This document shows, in pieces, positions 1 to 11,182 of a stretch of DNA of 64,000 bases. Source of the DNA: Astrothelium macrocarpum (taxonomy: Eukaryota; Ascomycota; Dothideomycetes; Trypetheliales; Trypetheliaceae); contig JAGEMR010000086.1 in assembly GCA_021030915.1 (NCBI GenBank), positions 1 to 64,000 of the forward strand, written 5' to 3'. The notes beneath the pieces were generated by a model. That model searched no databases and was not told the origin of the DNA. It saw only the letters and a program-made list of their open reading frames with translations. A program made the translations under genes and the position numbers. Positions within the stretch are counted from its first letter, which is position 1; each line of letters begins with the position of its first letter.

Positions 1-1244
1 AATATTTAAAATATTATATAAATAATTAATAAAATAATTGGATATTTTTATTATTTATGATATAATTAATATTAAATCAAAAAATATCATTGATTATATA
101 AAAAATATTAATAAAATATATTTTAGACCAAAATAATAAAAATTGAATTAAATAAAATATGGAAATATTTTCAAATTAAATATAATAAAATATATTATAA
201 AAATTGGAAATTTTGATATAAATATAAAAAAACATTAAAAGAAATAATCAATAAATATTAATTAAAAATAGAAAAATTAATATTTTTAAAAAAAAATGAA
301 TTTTAATTAAAAAAAAGAGATAAAATATATTTATTTATTAAAAATTTTAAAAATAAATTATCAATAAAAAAATTGGAATTAATTAAAATTGGATTATTTT
401 TAATATAAAAATAAAAAGCATTAATAAATTTTAAATTGAAATTATTATTCGATATTAAAATCTATTCAATATTTTATATATTTTTATTCTAATTAATAAA
501 TATAATAATATCATATCAAAAAATATTTTATTTTGAATCAGAAAAAAAAAATGAATTTAAAATTAAAAAAATTATAAATCATTATGATTATAAATATCTG
601 ATAAAATGAATAGAATATTTATATATGAAAAATATATAAAAAATTATAATGATATTAAAAAAATATCAGAAAAATATCTAAAAATATCATATTAGAAAAA
701 AATGATATTAAAATATTTTTAAAAATGATGATTTATTCAATAATATATTATTCATTTGAATCAAAAATTTTAAATCAATAAAAAAAGATTTATAATGATA
801 TTTATTATAAAATAATTCTTTTTTATTTTTTTTTATAATAAATCAAATTTATATTCAATTTTTATTTTCGTATATTTTTTAATCTGATAAAGAATTTTTT
901 TATTTTATAATAAATGAATTAATATTTATATTAATTCTTTTTTATTATTTTTAATATATTTTTAATATTTTTCGCGAATTTTGTTTAATAATAATCAGAA
1001 TAGATTAATATATTTATAATTATTTTTTACGTATTTAAAATATTTTAGACGAGAATTCATTATGATATAAATCAATTTTTAAAATAAATAATAATTATAA
1101 AAAATAGAAATAAAAGAATCAAAATATATAATTTCTGAAATAAGATAATAATGATTAAAAGAGGAATAAAATAATATTTTTATTAAAATCAATAAAATTC
1201 CGTGAATTTATAATATATAAAAATATATGATTAAAAAAAAAGAA

Positions 1245-1619
1245 TAATATTATAATATTATGATAATATAAATATATAATAATTAATTGATATAATCGTT
1301 ATATATAATTTATTCGGAAATTTATGAATTTATCAGAAGAATTATGAATATCATTCTTTTATTAATAAAATTCATTTCAGCGGTTATAAAAATTATTATG
1401 ATATCAATGAATAATTTAAATATATAAAAATCCAATGAAATTAATCATGATTTTATTATATTCAAAATCATTTTTTAAATTAATTTTTAATAATATTTTC
1501 AGTAGAATTTTGAATTATTAAAATATTATTTTTTATTAATTTAATTCTTTATTAATTCATTTCAGAAGTCATCTTGATCCCAAGTAGATTTGACCCCAAG
1601 GATACCTAGGATCATAACA
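1245..1619 (+). repeat. Left arm of a ~370-bp inverted repeat
   Basis: The reverse complement of this arm matches 3001-3367 over its whole length. The innermost ~55 bp (1564-1619) keep normal composition and are nearly identical to 3001-3056. Further out this arm has become almost pure A+T, while the partner at about 3250-3367 keeps many G and C. In the stretch I aligned base by base, nearly every difference is a G-to-A or C-to-T change in this arm. That supports RIP rather than random decay. Confidence 0.8.
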
Positions 1620-3000
1620 GAATTGAACGAATTTCGAGGTGTGCACACAGCGGTCACGTGCACACAGCCGAGAAAACTCCTACAAATTTTATACAACGAC
1701 AATCATCATTTAAAATATAATTCCGATGAAAGATTAATTATCAGAAAATATTAATTAAAAATCCTATAATTATATAAGACTGATTTGATCTTATATATAA
1801 CACAATCAATAAATACAGAATCATTAATATTGATATCTATAATTTCAATAAAATTGATTTTTTGATAGAAATATTATCGCATATAAAGATTATTATTATC
1901 TCAAATCATAAAAAAAGGCTTTATATAAAATAATCTGATAATCAAAAATGAATTTTAATAATTCAGAATATTTATATAAATGATTGGATATTATTTTTAT
2001 ATATTATTATAAAAAATAAATATCATTTTTTTTTGATATATAAATAATAAATTTTTTATTATTTAACGAATTTATTTAAATATAAATAATTAAATAATAA
2101 ATGAAATTAATTTAAATTGATTATAATATTTTAAAAAATTTATAAAATTTTATATAATTAATAAATATTAATTTTTAATTTTTGATAAATATAATAATTA
2201 TCATTTTTTTGAATTCAATAATTATTATCAAAAAATGAATATTATTATTTTTTATATATTTTCATATTCATTATATATTCTTTAATTTTTTAATATAAAA
2301 TATTTTGATTTTTTAAAAATTTTATATAATAAAAAAATTGAATATTTAATATAATTTTAATTTATATATATTATAAAAAACGATTTTTTTTCCGTTTTTA
2401 AAAAAAAAATATTTTTTATTTTAATAGATAAAAAAAATATATAAAATTTTGAATAATTGATTTTATTTTATATAATTTAAAATATTTATATTATTAAATT
2501 TTTATTCAATAAATATTATATTTATAAATTCAAATATATTTAAAATTATAAAAAATATAATACGAAATTTTATAAATTTAAAATTTAAAATCGTAAAATA
2601 TTAAAATAATTTTTCAATTTAATTATATAACTTAATTGATATATAAATAAAAAATATTTTAAAATTAATATATAAATTGATATTATTAAAAATGAAGAAT
2701 AAAAATTTTTATATAATAAATAAAATATTGAATAAATATCAGAAAATCAAAAAAATTTGATTATATATTGATAGATCATTTAATATTTCAAAAATAAATA
2801 TATTATAATCATAAAAAAATATTATTAAAATTAGAAAAAATGATATATATAAAAAGAATAATCGTATAAATGATAAAAATCCGCGCGTATGATATTATAA
2901 TAATTATAAATAATCTGGATATTATACGCGAATGTATCAGATAGATTTTTTAATCTCTGAAAAAAAGAATAACGATTAATTTTCATAATTATAATATAAT
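1620..3000 (+). mobile_element. Degraded pogo/Fot1-like element between the inverted-repeat arms
   Basis: The segment starts with a normal-composition tip carrying GTGCACACAG twice (about 1640-1670) and is otherwise A+T. Near its right side, 2896-2937 on the plus strand reads Y-N-N-Y-K-stop-S-G-Y-Y-T-R-M-Y. Undoing single C-to-T or G-to-A changes gives the spacing C-X2-C-X4-H-X4-C of the zinc knuckle found at the C terminus of many Fot1/pogo-type transposases. The two ends do not align well with each other, so the exact borders are uncertain. Confidence 0.5.
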
Positions 3001-3367
3001 TGTTATGATCCTAGGTATCCTTGGGGTCAAGTCTATTTGGGATCAAAATGGCTTCTGAAATGAATCGGTAAAAGACTAAATTAATAAAAAATAATATTTT
3101 GATAATTCAAAATTCTATTAAAAACGTTATTAAAAATTAATTTAAAAAATGATTTTGAATATAATGAAATTATGATTAATTTTGTCGGATTCTTATATAT
3201 CTAAATTATTCATTGATATTGTGATGATTCTCACGATTATTAGAATGAATCTCATCAAAAGAAGGGTGATATTCATGATTCCTCTGATGAGCTCGTAAGT
3301 TTCCGGATGAATTATATGTAACGGCCGTACCGATTGGTTGCCGTGCACCTGTGTTGCCGTGGTGCCA
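3001..3367 (-). repeat. Right arm of the ~370-bp inverted repeat (less mutated copy)
   Basis: This arm mirrors 1245-1619. It keeps a G+C-containing part (about 3230-3367) that shows what the other arm looked like before mutation. At 3319 it contains TAACGG followed by a doubled GTTGCCGTG motif, which resembles the doubled-motif ends of the transposons in this window. Whether the arms are long TIRs of one element or two inverted copies of another repeat cannot be settled from the sequence. Confidence 0.8.
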
Positions 3368-3404
3368 TAATAATAATATTATTATATTGATAAAAAAAAA
3401 AATT

Positions 3405-3464
3405 CATACGAATGCGGAACGGTGTTCCGCTCGCTATGTTATTCCGCTCGCTATGCAGATACGT
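3405..3464 (-). mobile_element. Right terminal repeat of a DNA transposon, left end not found
   Basis: The right end reads ...CAGATACGT followed by TA (3465-3466). Read inward it has the motif CATAGCGAGCGGAA twice in tandem, the same doubled architecture as the complete elements at 14.7-20.3 kb. No matching left end is visible. It is probably upstream of the window, or mutated beyond recognition. Confidence 0.55.
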
Positions 3465-4202
3465 TAATTTATTTTTTTATATTAAAAATTTTAATGAATT
3501 TTCGTTTAAAAAATAATAAAAGATAAAATCATTTAATCAATTTTATAGATATTTAAAATCATCGAAACCCATTCACGATTATCTGATTGAATTTATTTTG
3601 ATTTATAATATTTCTCTAAATTAATAATAATTTTTGAAATATTTGAAATCATATTCATCATAAAATCATTCTCATCGAAATTCCAAATATTTTCATTCTA
3701 TATATCGTATTTCGCCTTTATATTATATATTAATCGAAATCAGTCTGAAATTATATCAAAATTTTCATAAAAATGTCTCTGAAAATCAAATCTTTGATTG
3801 AATTTTATTTGAAATTCTGATTTCCATTTGATAAAATTTACAGGCCAATTTTTCCCAATTTTGCCTCTATTTCATATAATAAATAAATGATCAGTCATAT
3901 CTTAAAGACAAATATAAATAGAAGAATATTCTCATATATTAAGATTTAATAAATTTTTCATAATCATTATTTTTTCAGTTTTTATAGAATTCATTGAATT
4001 GGATCATATTTCGCGTCTGAATTTAATTCCGACGCGTTTTCGTTATATAATTATTCAAACAATTTTAAAAACAATATTTACGGATCTTTCTTCTTTAAAT
4101 TGATTTTGATTGATAGTCTCGATTATAAACTGTATTCAAACTTTTTTAGAAATGAATTGCGCATTGTTTGATGAGTGTATCGCGCTTTGAAGTATGTGTG
4201 TT

Positions 4203-4260
4203 CATTTCTTGGTATTCCTGGCCCGCTCGCTTGGGTGGCCCGCTCGCTTGTGAAGTACGT
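4203..4260 (-). mobile_element. Right terminal repeat of a second DNA transposon, left end not found
   Basis: The end reads ...GAAGTACGT followed by TA (4261-4262). Inward it carries CAAGCGAGCGGGCC twice. It is close to the TIR of the complete element at 17757-19589, which has CAAGCGAGCGGAA, so the two belong to related families. The left end is not in the window. About 270 bp of further A+T-rich DNA lies to its right before normal sequence begins. Confidence 0.55.
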
Positions 4261-4767
4261 TATCAATTATTTTAATAAAATCATTTAATATATTTAAAAT
4301 ATTAAAAAAAATAAAATAAAAATTTTTAATATTTATATTTAAAATTTTAAATTTCAAAATAATAATAATTAAAATTTTGATTATAAAAATTTTAATATGA
4401 TTTTTTAAATCTAAACGTGTATATAATTTTTCACAATATTTCAAATAATAGAATTTATAATTAAAAATATTCATCAAAATTAATTCTATAATTCTACTAA
4501 TTCAAATATTAAAACAATTAATTTATGATGGAATAATGGCCCTTCGAATAGATAATGCCGAATCCGGACTGTTGTTGCAAAAGGTGGGCTGTTGCAGAAG
4601 GTGGGGCTGACTCGTAGCTATTGAGGACTTCACGCCAACTGTTTACTCATCCGGTATAAGTTTACTGCAGCAGTGATCTACGAGCATAATTTTGAGCTAC
4701 GTGGACGCTTCAAACCAACATCGGAGCTCGATCTCTCTGTAAGTCCTTTAAAACTATTTGAGACGTT

Positions 4768-5503
4768 ATGCTTCGCCAATTTTGGCCATCAGCATCATCC
4801 CCTTCGTGCCTCTACCTGGAACTACGTGTACCAAATCCCAATGTGACCGATCACAGTCGCCCAATTACTCTTGGTTCATTGCTGGAACAAATGCGCGTAA
4901 TACATACTCGGCCTCAAAAACACAGATCCGCTCAGATTACGACGCTCAACCAGTAGCATGATCCATGCTGACTGCAAGCCTATCCGGCCACACATACCGC
5001 CCAAAAAACGGGTGGAGTTCCTGGGCCACTCTACCACTATCCATGCCTGGCATAGTTCGGGAGCTTTTATCATTCATAGCACCTGCTCAGTAGTAGAGCT
5101 CGACTTTTTAGGCTTGGGTCGTTTTCAAACCTCAAATCGCTCTCAAGATCCGACCGAGGAAGATGCATTTTGCACGCGCCTTCAGATGATTGGTGGTCAG
5201 TGGTATGAATCTGAGACTGCGTACGAGAGCGAGCAAATTGACACTGATCTTACGGGCGAACCGTTGTCTCGAGACGAACTATGGGTCGGATGGCCTGGAG
5301 AGAAAGGGAAAGAAGGTCGAGAGGGAGTATGGATCCTCCTTGTTAGCCTAAGAGAGGGAGCGAAGAAGGGCACGGCGAGAATCCAGAATGCTATGACGAT
5401 GCAGGAACGATGTACAGCTATTAAGATGTTGGGTGGGACTTTCTATACGGACTATCGTGATGTGGACTCTCTTAAGCATCTTGATTTAGTTATTGACAAT
5501 TAG
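4768..5503 (+). CDS. Hypothetical protein, probably one gene split by a frameshift
   Basis: Two adjacent reading frames look like parts of one protein. 4768-4956 (62 codons) has protein-like composition (e.g. LYLELRVPNP) and ends at TAG. 4958-5503 (181 aa) follows one base out of phase with no space for an intron. The second part is rich in Trp, Gly and charged residues (e.g. LQMIGGQWYESE) and has no recognisable domain, signal peptide or membrane segment. A 181-aa protein starting at the ATG at 4958 is the cautious reading; a single-base indel near 4955 would join the two. It is the first normal-composition gene beside the left A+T block, which makes mutational damage plausible. I do not recognise the family. 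Confidence 0.5.
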
Positions 5504-6750
5504 GTACGATACTCGCCCTTTGTACGCACAAACTGTAGCACTCATCACCAGAGCATCGTAAGTGATGCTCTTTTCAGCCGTATGGAATAATTGAGCTAAA
5601 AGTTAGATAGATAGGATCAAGCATTCTGGTGCAATCTTACCCCCGTGCTTGGAAATAAGACTTCGCATGGACCGACGCTGTATGTTCCTGAAAGATGTAG
5701 AGTTTCTACATGAGACATCCAACCAATCTCCAAATATCAGTTCAACAAATTGCCGTTACCCCTGCTACCGATGAGTATCCCTCATTATTGTCGAATTCTT
5801 CACAATGTACGAAACTATAGCCTTTGATATATATCATCTTGCCCTCATTCAGTTACAGATTATTTTACTGAGTATTCATAGTTGTGTAATAAAAACTTAC
5901 ATACTGGGGCGACGTTGCTTAACCGACCTGTTTGACGCTGTCTCATGCTAAACGTAGAATGTCTATTGCTTTTGACACTTCTGGCTGTCCCAAGCTTGGA
6001 CAGACTTCCTGTTGTCGCGATTTGGCTCCTTAAACGATTGGCTCATGTGATAACGCCGCGTCTCGCTGTCTCAACGATAAATCGGGGAAACCAAATCCTT
6101 GGTTGGCGTTTAGAGGTCTCGCAGGATCGATCGAGGTAGACCAATCAGTTAAAAACGGAGAGGCTCTGCTTCAACCCATTCTCTAACTGTCTGAACACTG
6201 GAACTCGGTAAACTCCTAATGTTAAAATGATATTGAAGCCGATAGCTCATAATCACATCCGTTATCGAAGGCAATTTTATGCGTTCGAATAGCGTCGAAT
6301 GTCAAATAGGAAATCTTGTTTTGTTTCTAACGATATATAGTAAAAAGACTTTACCACAACGCCAAAGGACGAATAAGCAAGTCCATCTTCGGAACATACG
6401 CCTAGCAACGCCAGAGAATTCATTCGATCAAAACCCTCAACGCCGGAAACAAATGTTATAAGCCTCTATAGCATCGCATGAGAAGCGGAGGCGATAATAG
6501 GCAAGGCGGTGATGGTCTCACCACGTTTTGAATGTAATGATAACCGACACTGAACCTCCCGCAAGTCAAAGGGTATTTCGGGGAAGGTGATAAGGGTAGG
6601 ATGAACGAAAGAGATGACAACTGAAGAAGGATATGACCAAGGCAAGCAAACCAAACCTAGCGAGGCTCAACTACAGACCCACACGTAGGAAGCCAAGTGC
6701 CGACAGACCCCAAGGTTCACCGACATGCATCAGTCATCAACACGAGTAGG
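5504..6750. other. Intergenic region, nothing recognised
   Basis: No reading frame here has convincing protein character. The small ORFs (about 60 codons) lack splice signals or similarity that I recognise. Base composition is ordinary. Confidence 0.5.
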
Positions 6751-8020
6751 TCAAGCCCCCTTCGCACCATCAGACTCATACACCAAGATATCATCCTTCG
6801 TCTCCACAGCCCTATCCAACTCAACCGTATCCACATCCCTCTCATCCCTCCCCGCACCAACGCCCTCCCCCACCTTCCCCCTCGCCGCCTCCTCATCCTC
6901 CCCTACAACAACAACAACAACAACACTCCTCTCATCACAACCCTCCGCATAAAACTCCTCGGGCGCCAAATCCTCCAACGGCGACCGCGGCGGCGCATCG
7001 ATCCTCATCGCATCCTCATCCGCCATCTCGCGCTTCAACGCGGCCGCCAACGCCGCCTGCCGCGCCCCCTTCCCGACGGGCAGCTGCTCGCGCGAGCGCG
7101 GCTGCTGCTGCGCGCCCGCCACCCAGTCCGGCGGCGGCACGTTCTCCTTGCCCCGCACATCTGCGGCCTGCTTCGCCGCGCTGCCCTCCTCGTCGTCACT
7201 GCTGATGTCCAGCACGCACGCCGAGTGCTCCATCAGGTTCGTCGCCTCCTCCTCGGCCGTGTCCTCGTGGATGGCGAAGAACCAGGAGCGCGGCATCGGG
7301 GGTGGCCCGCGGTCTGCGTGGGTGGTGGTGGCGTCGCGCGGCTTGGTGGAGGAGAGCGAGCCGGAGAGCGCGGCGTCGATGCTGAAGGGCAGGGCTGGCG
7401 AGGATTTGGCGGTGCGGGGGGAGGGGAAGTGTGGTGGGTCGATGCGTTTGACGGGCGCGGAGATGCGGCGGGATTTGCTGAGGCGGCCGATGCGTTGGCG
7501 TTGGGGGGAGCGGCCGGCTGGGGTGGTCATTCTAGTTGTTGGTGGGGGTGTGGTGCCGCGGAGGGGAGTGGTGGCGATGGTGGGTTTCTTTGGGGTTGAG
7601 CGGGGACGAATTGAGGAGGAAAGGAGGGTGTCAGTGAGGTTGAGAGAGAATGATGGATTGGGTTTTTTGGTGGGAAGGCCGTTGTCGTTTTTGGCTCGTT
7701 TAGAAGGTGAGAGGAAGATGGATGGGTCGATGTTTTCAGAGTCGTGGTCGTCGAACATGGAAGCGCCGTCCTTGGGAGGAAGTGTGGGTGAGTGTTGCCG
7801 TTTCAATGGGGAGGTAAAGGTGAAGGTTGCTTTGGCTGGTGCAGAATGTGAAGCAGTAATGGCTGGAGGGTTTGACGGTAAGCAGCTGCAACTGACATGT
7901 TTGTTTTCGTCTGTAGGCAAAAAGCCAAATCTTACCATTCTGCCTATTCTTGACATTCTGCAATTGCTGAAGGCGTGGAGTGCCCAGCTCGCCAAAGGGC
8001 TGACGAATTGCAGTAGCCAT
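6751..8020 (-). CDS. Conserved fungal hypothetical protein with KENVPP motif, 398 aa
   Basis: Two exons, 8020-7936 and 7862-6751, join in frame around a 73-nt intron (GTAAG donor, branch-like GCTTACC, CCAG acceptor). The start at 8020 gives MATAIRQPFGELGTP. The protein is mostly low-complexity and basic. It has a Ser/Pro-rich first half with 'SENIDP' and 'SPSKRAK', a conserved-looking block 'RSWFFAIHEDT' followed by acidic 'DISSDDEEG', then 'KENVPP'. Near the C terminus is 'PLEDLAPEEFYAEG' followed by a run of valines encoded by a trinucleotide repeat (about 6900-6930). A nuclear, cell-cycle-regulated role would fit the KEN-like and SP sites, but that is only inference. No enzymatic domain is seen. 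Confidence 0.75.
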
Positions 8021-9060
8021 GATGTTAAGCAGGTCTAAGGTGAGGATCAAAACACGCGTGTAGCAAGATGGTTACGCGTAACAAGACAAATTGAGGTGGA
8101 AGTGATGTTGAGAAAAGGTGATATTCGGACTCGGAGGAAGAGAGGAATTGGAGTGAACCTGCAAGCTCGAAATTGAAATTGGCTCGAGGCACAGCAATAC
8201 AGGTTGGAGAAGAGAAGAGATCAACAAAGTGGGATGGGCTGAGTGTATATCCACGGGGGTACGAGAGTACGGTGATGGGCGGCTCAGGAGTGCAGCCAAT
8301 GGTCGCGCCCGTCACGACTTGGCAGGCCTGAACATGGATTTATGCAGCATGGCGCGATGAAGCGTGTTTATTTGGTGTCTCCCCGCGTAAATCGCCCGTC
8401 GGCGTCCCTTGCATTGAGCCGAGTCATGAAGAAGCATAGTGGCACAATTTGTATCTAGTCTCTTTTTATTCTGGTCTTTGATCTTATTGAACTGGTTTTG
8501 CTGATCATGAAGCGAGTGCATCATACTGCATTAGAAGACTCTGGAGCTGATGAGGGCGATGCAAAGGATTGGATGGGAGCAGTCGAGAATGGATGCAATG
8601 GATGCCATGGATGCCTGGGAAACGGCAGGGGAGCGCGACAATGACGCGGGGTCCTCGGCGCTACATGAAGACCACGCCTCAATCCACTCAGTAACACCAG
8701 TTTTCGTTGGCCATCCGAATTGCCTGTCGTTCATCGGCAGCGTCTGCCCGTTTTGAGCTTGCAGTTGTCCAGGGATTGCCTAGATATTTGAGTTTGGTGT
8801 GGCTGCAAAATGATTGCGTTTGGCGAAACGTCATGACAGCGACTGGCTAGAACTTTATGTCCAGAATTCTCGACTTCTTTCTCCGGGCTTACCCCTTATC
8901 TGTACTTTCCATGCTGGCGTCATTTCCCAGTAAATATACCAACTTACCGATCCCTCACCTTACTGCATACCGCCCAGTCTATAGCTTAACAAATAATCAT
9001 TGCGTATGGAGCATACCATGTCCGAAAGTTCTCAATTTCATAGAAACTAATTAATCGTAT
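8021..9060. other. Intergenic region, nothing recognised
   Basis: This is the upstream region of the minus-strand gene that starts at 8020. ORFs of 65-96 codons occur on both strands, but none has splice support or recognisable content. A short repeat of ATGGATGC-like units at about 8590-8615 is the only local structure. Confidence 0.45.
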
Positions 9061-9162
9061 CATCATCTTCTTCATCTTCTTCATCTTCGTCATCATCATA
9101 AAAAAACAAAAGAAAAAAAAGAAAACCCCCCCTTCCTCACCCCCCGCACCCCCCCCCCCCCC
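9061..9162. repeat. Microsatellite (CATCTT/CATCAT) followed by a 14-C tract
   Basis: 9061-9100 is an imperfect array of CAT and CTT triplets. 9149-9162 is an uninterrupted run of 14 cytosines after a C-rich stretch. Homopolymers of this length are prone to slippage and to assembly error, which matters for the putative exon immediately to the right. Confidence 0.85.
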
Positions 9163-9174
9163 AGCCCCACTCAC

Positions 9175-9370
9175 CACCCCTCCTTCCCCCCCGCCGCCGC
9201 CTTCCCCGCCCACTCTGTCTCCGCCTCCTCCTCCGCCGCCTCCGCCGCATCCGCCGCCAGGAGCTCCTGGAACCAGGATTTGTTGGCGAACTTGCTCTGG
9301 GGCGGCCCCCAGGCAGGCGGAGCGGCGGCGGCGGGAGCGGGAGGGGCAACGGGGGCAGGTAGGGGGATTT
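9175..9370 (-). CDS. Putative internal exon of an unidentified small Ala/Glu-rich protein
   Basis: On the minus strand a strong acceptor (GCTAAC branch, ...CTTCACAG) precedes an open frame beginning at 9370. The frame reads a Pro/Ala-rich stretch, then 'WGPPQSKFANKSWFQELLAA' and a run of Ala and Glu ending 'ETEWAGKAAAG', and a GTGAGT donor follows at 9174. The peptide has real protein character, unlike the overlapping Arg/Gly-rich and polyproline shadow frames. I could not place the first exon (somewhere in 9371-9705) or the last. The same frame resumes as an acidic Asp/Glu tail at 9055-9100 beyond the C14 tract. Function unknown. Confidence 0.3.
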
Positions 9371-9705
9371 CTGTGAAGAGAAGTTAGCGATGCTCTGAGA
9401 CTGGGGGGTGTCTGGGGAGAGAATGAGGGAGGAAAGAGGACTAGAGAGATGTGGGGGAAGAGGGTATGTGAGGAAGAGGGGCGGCTGGGAGGCTTCCATG
9501 AATGGGGGTTGCCTGAGAGAAGAATGCAAAGGAAAAGATGGATGGAGAAGGATGGAGAAGATTGAGAATGCTGCGAGGAGGTTCCCAGGATTGGGGGTTG
9601 CCTGATGTTAAGTATAGGAATGGAAAGGGGCATAAGAAGGTAGAAAGAAGATTATGAAAATGAAAGGGAAGGCTACCATTGTTGGGGGGCTCCCTATGCT
9701 AGTAT

Positions 9706-10839
9706 CTACCGATTAATGGGTCGTAGAGGAGCGCGCCGGGTGCTGCTCCCTGTAGGGTACTTGGGAGCATAGCGGCGCGGTGCTGAGTGCAGAGATGTGA
9801 TGCTGGGAATTATGCTGGGGTCTTCCCGGAAGCGAACATTACGCTTATAAGAGGACTCGTTTAGTTTGCGTTGTTGATTGACTGGTCTGATATTCTCCTT
9901 ACCGGGCGTTTTCTCTGGGGCCTTCGTTGAGGCCGCTTTCTTCTTGGGGGGTGCCTCCTTGGAGGCTGCGGCCTTCTTCTTTGCCGCTTTTTTGGCCGCC
10001 TTTTCTGCGGCTTTCTTTTCTGCAGCCCTCTTCTCTTTTTTTGCAGCTTTGCGCTGCTTGGCAAGCTCATCTGAGGGCCCCTCGGTGGGCCCCTCGGCGA
10101 AGTGTGCTCGTTTCGTCTGTACGGGCTCCTCTTTTCGAGGCATTGCAGTAACGATTTCACTCCTGTCATCGATTAAGCTTGCCATGATGCTCCAGTTATC
10201 CTCGTTTTCTTCTTCCTCGATGGTTTCGTAGGTGAATTGCTGGGCTGACATCTTCGAAGTCTTGGATGTATGTTTCGGGGGGTTGCCCGCGAATTCCATA
10301 GCATTCGATTCCTTGGTGGCATTTTTCTGCTTTTTCATCGTATCTGGCACCGCTTTCTCCTTAGACGAGGGGTTCCTTGCAACTTTTGTTTCCTCTTTTG
10401 GGGCATAAGTGACGTGTAGGGTCGCGTTTTGAGGACTTGGTTCATTGGTCGCGATTTGTTGCTGCTTTTTCTTCTTCGAAGACTTGTTCTTTGCGGCTTC
10501 TGCTCCCTCGGCCGCGTTTTGCTGCTTTTTCTTTTCCAACGAGGCTTTCTCTGCAGCCTCTGCTTCTTCATCTTCAATGATCTTCTTTGCCCTTGAACGT
10601 GCTTCTTGTATGGCTCTCTCGTGCCTCGGGAACAGTAGCGAAGTCAATAGATCGGCAACGCCTGACCTAAAGCCAGGCTTTGATGAGCGCTTTTGGGACA
10701 CATGTTGACCTTTGGTCGTGTCTTGATCTTGAGTGGCTTTGGCGGCTTTGGAGCGTTTCTGTCTCCGTTTCTCAACGGCGATTTTCGTATAGTCATCCAC
10801 AAGTTTTTGGTAGGAGCTGCGTTTATGTCCAGGAGCCAT
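9706..10839 (-). CDS. Lys/Ala-rich coiled-coil-like hypothetical protein, 377 aa
   Basis: This is a single-exon frame. I start it at the ATG at 10839 (MAPGHKRSSYQKLVDDYTK); an in-frame ATG 12 codons upstream exists. The protein is strongly basic, with long Lys/Ala/Glu tracts around residues 30-150 and 255-320 ('AEKKAAEKAAKKAAKKKAAA'). It has a short acidic segment in the middle ('YETIEEEENEDNW'), a 'PGKENIRP' motif, and a basic C terminus ending 'RRAPLRPINR'. It resembles a nuclear or nucleolar, chromatin- or RNA-associated protein, but no domain is recognisable. It is transcribed in the same direction as the dephospho-CoA kinase gene upstream of it. Confidence 0.7.
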   Translation of the reverse strand: MAPGHKRSSYQKLVDDYTKIAVEKRRQKRSKAAKATQDQDTTKGQHVSQKRSSKPGFRSGVADLLTSLLFPRHERAIQEARSRAKKIIEDEEAEAAEKASLEKKKQQNAAEGAEAAKNKSSKKKKQQQIATNEPSPQNATLHVTYAPKEETKVARNPSSKEKAVPDTMKKQKNATKESNAMEFAGNPPKHTSKTSKMSAQQFTYETIEEEENEDNWSIMASLIDDRSEIVTAMPRKEEPVQTKRAHFAEGPTEGPSDELAKQRKAAKKEKRAAEKKAAEKAAKKAAKKKAAASKEAPPKKKAASTKAPEKTPGKENIRPVNQQRKLNESSYKRNVRFREDPSIIPSITSLHSAPRRYAPKYPTGSSTRRAPLRPINR

Positions 10840-11182
10840 GATGGAGACAATAGATGCTATGGAGAACCTGATCAAGGTTTTCTGAATGGAGTTATGTAGA
10901 AGCGTTGCTGTTCGCAGAGATTGTGAATGATCGTGTCAAAACAACGCGCAGCTGTGGCCAAGAGGTTTCTTCACGTCCATGACACACTTTTGTTGACGTC
11001 ACGTTCATTGAGTTAGACCCTTCCTTCTTTCCTGGGCTGGAAAGTGAAGTAAACATCGAGAGTCACAATAGGAAACCGGTCTACCTCACCAATTCCAGTA
11101 ACCCAAAGATCCCGGAAGATCCCCAAAGACCAAGACTAGGTAAGGTAAGATCAAGATCGATATTATAAAGCAGCAATGCCTC

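Larger units (their letters stand above)
1..4530. other. A+T-rich, RIP-degraded transposon block (left edge outside window)
   Basis: Almost all of this stretch is A and T, with no credible reading frame. Islands of normal composition survive only at transposon ends (about 1560-1680, 3000-3060, 3250-3470 and 4140-4260). Composition returns to normal at about 4530. Paired copies inside the block differ by C-to-T and G-to-A transitions, as expected of RIP. Several transposon ends can be placed inside and are listed separately. The short ORFs in the block read through TIRs or chance A+T codons and are not genes. Confidence 0.9.

Noticed and set aside
4202..4477. 91-codon ORF on the minus strand in the left block
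   Set aside because: It reads through a transposon TIR and pure A+T codons (Ile/Asn/Lys/Tyr/Phe-rich). It is a chance frame.
6697..7599. 300-codon plus-strand ORF opposite the KENVPP protein
   Set aside because: It is Arg/Gly/Ala-rich, lies antisense to a spliced gene with a coherent protein, and is a GC-rich shadow.
7148..8038. 296-codon plus-strand ORF
   Set aside because: Also antisense to the same gene and its first intron; no recognisable content.
8986..9633. 215-codon minus-strand ORF with poly-Phe and poly-Met
   Set aside because: It is a translation of the microsatellite and homopolymer. The neighbouring frame has better protein character and splice signals.
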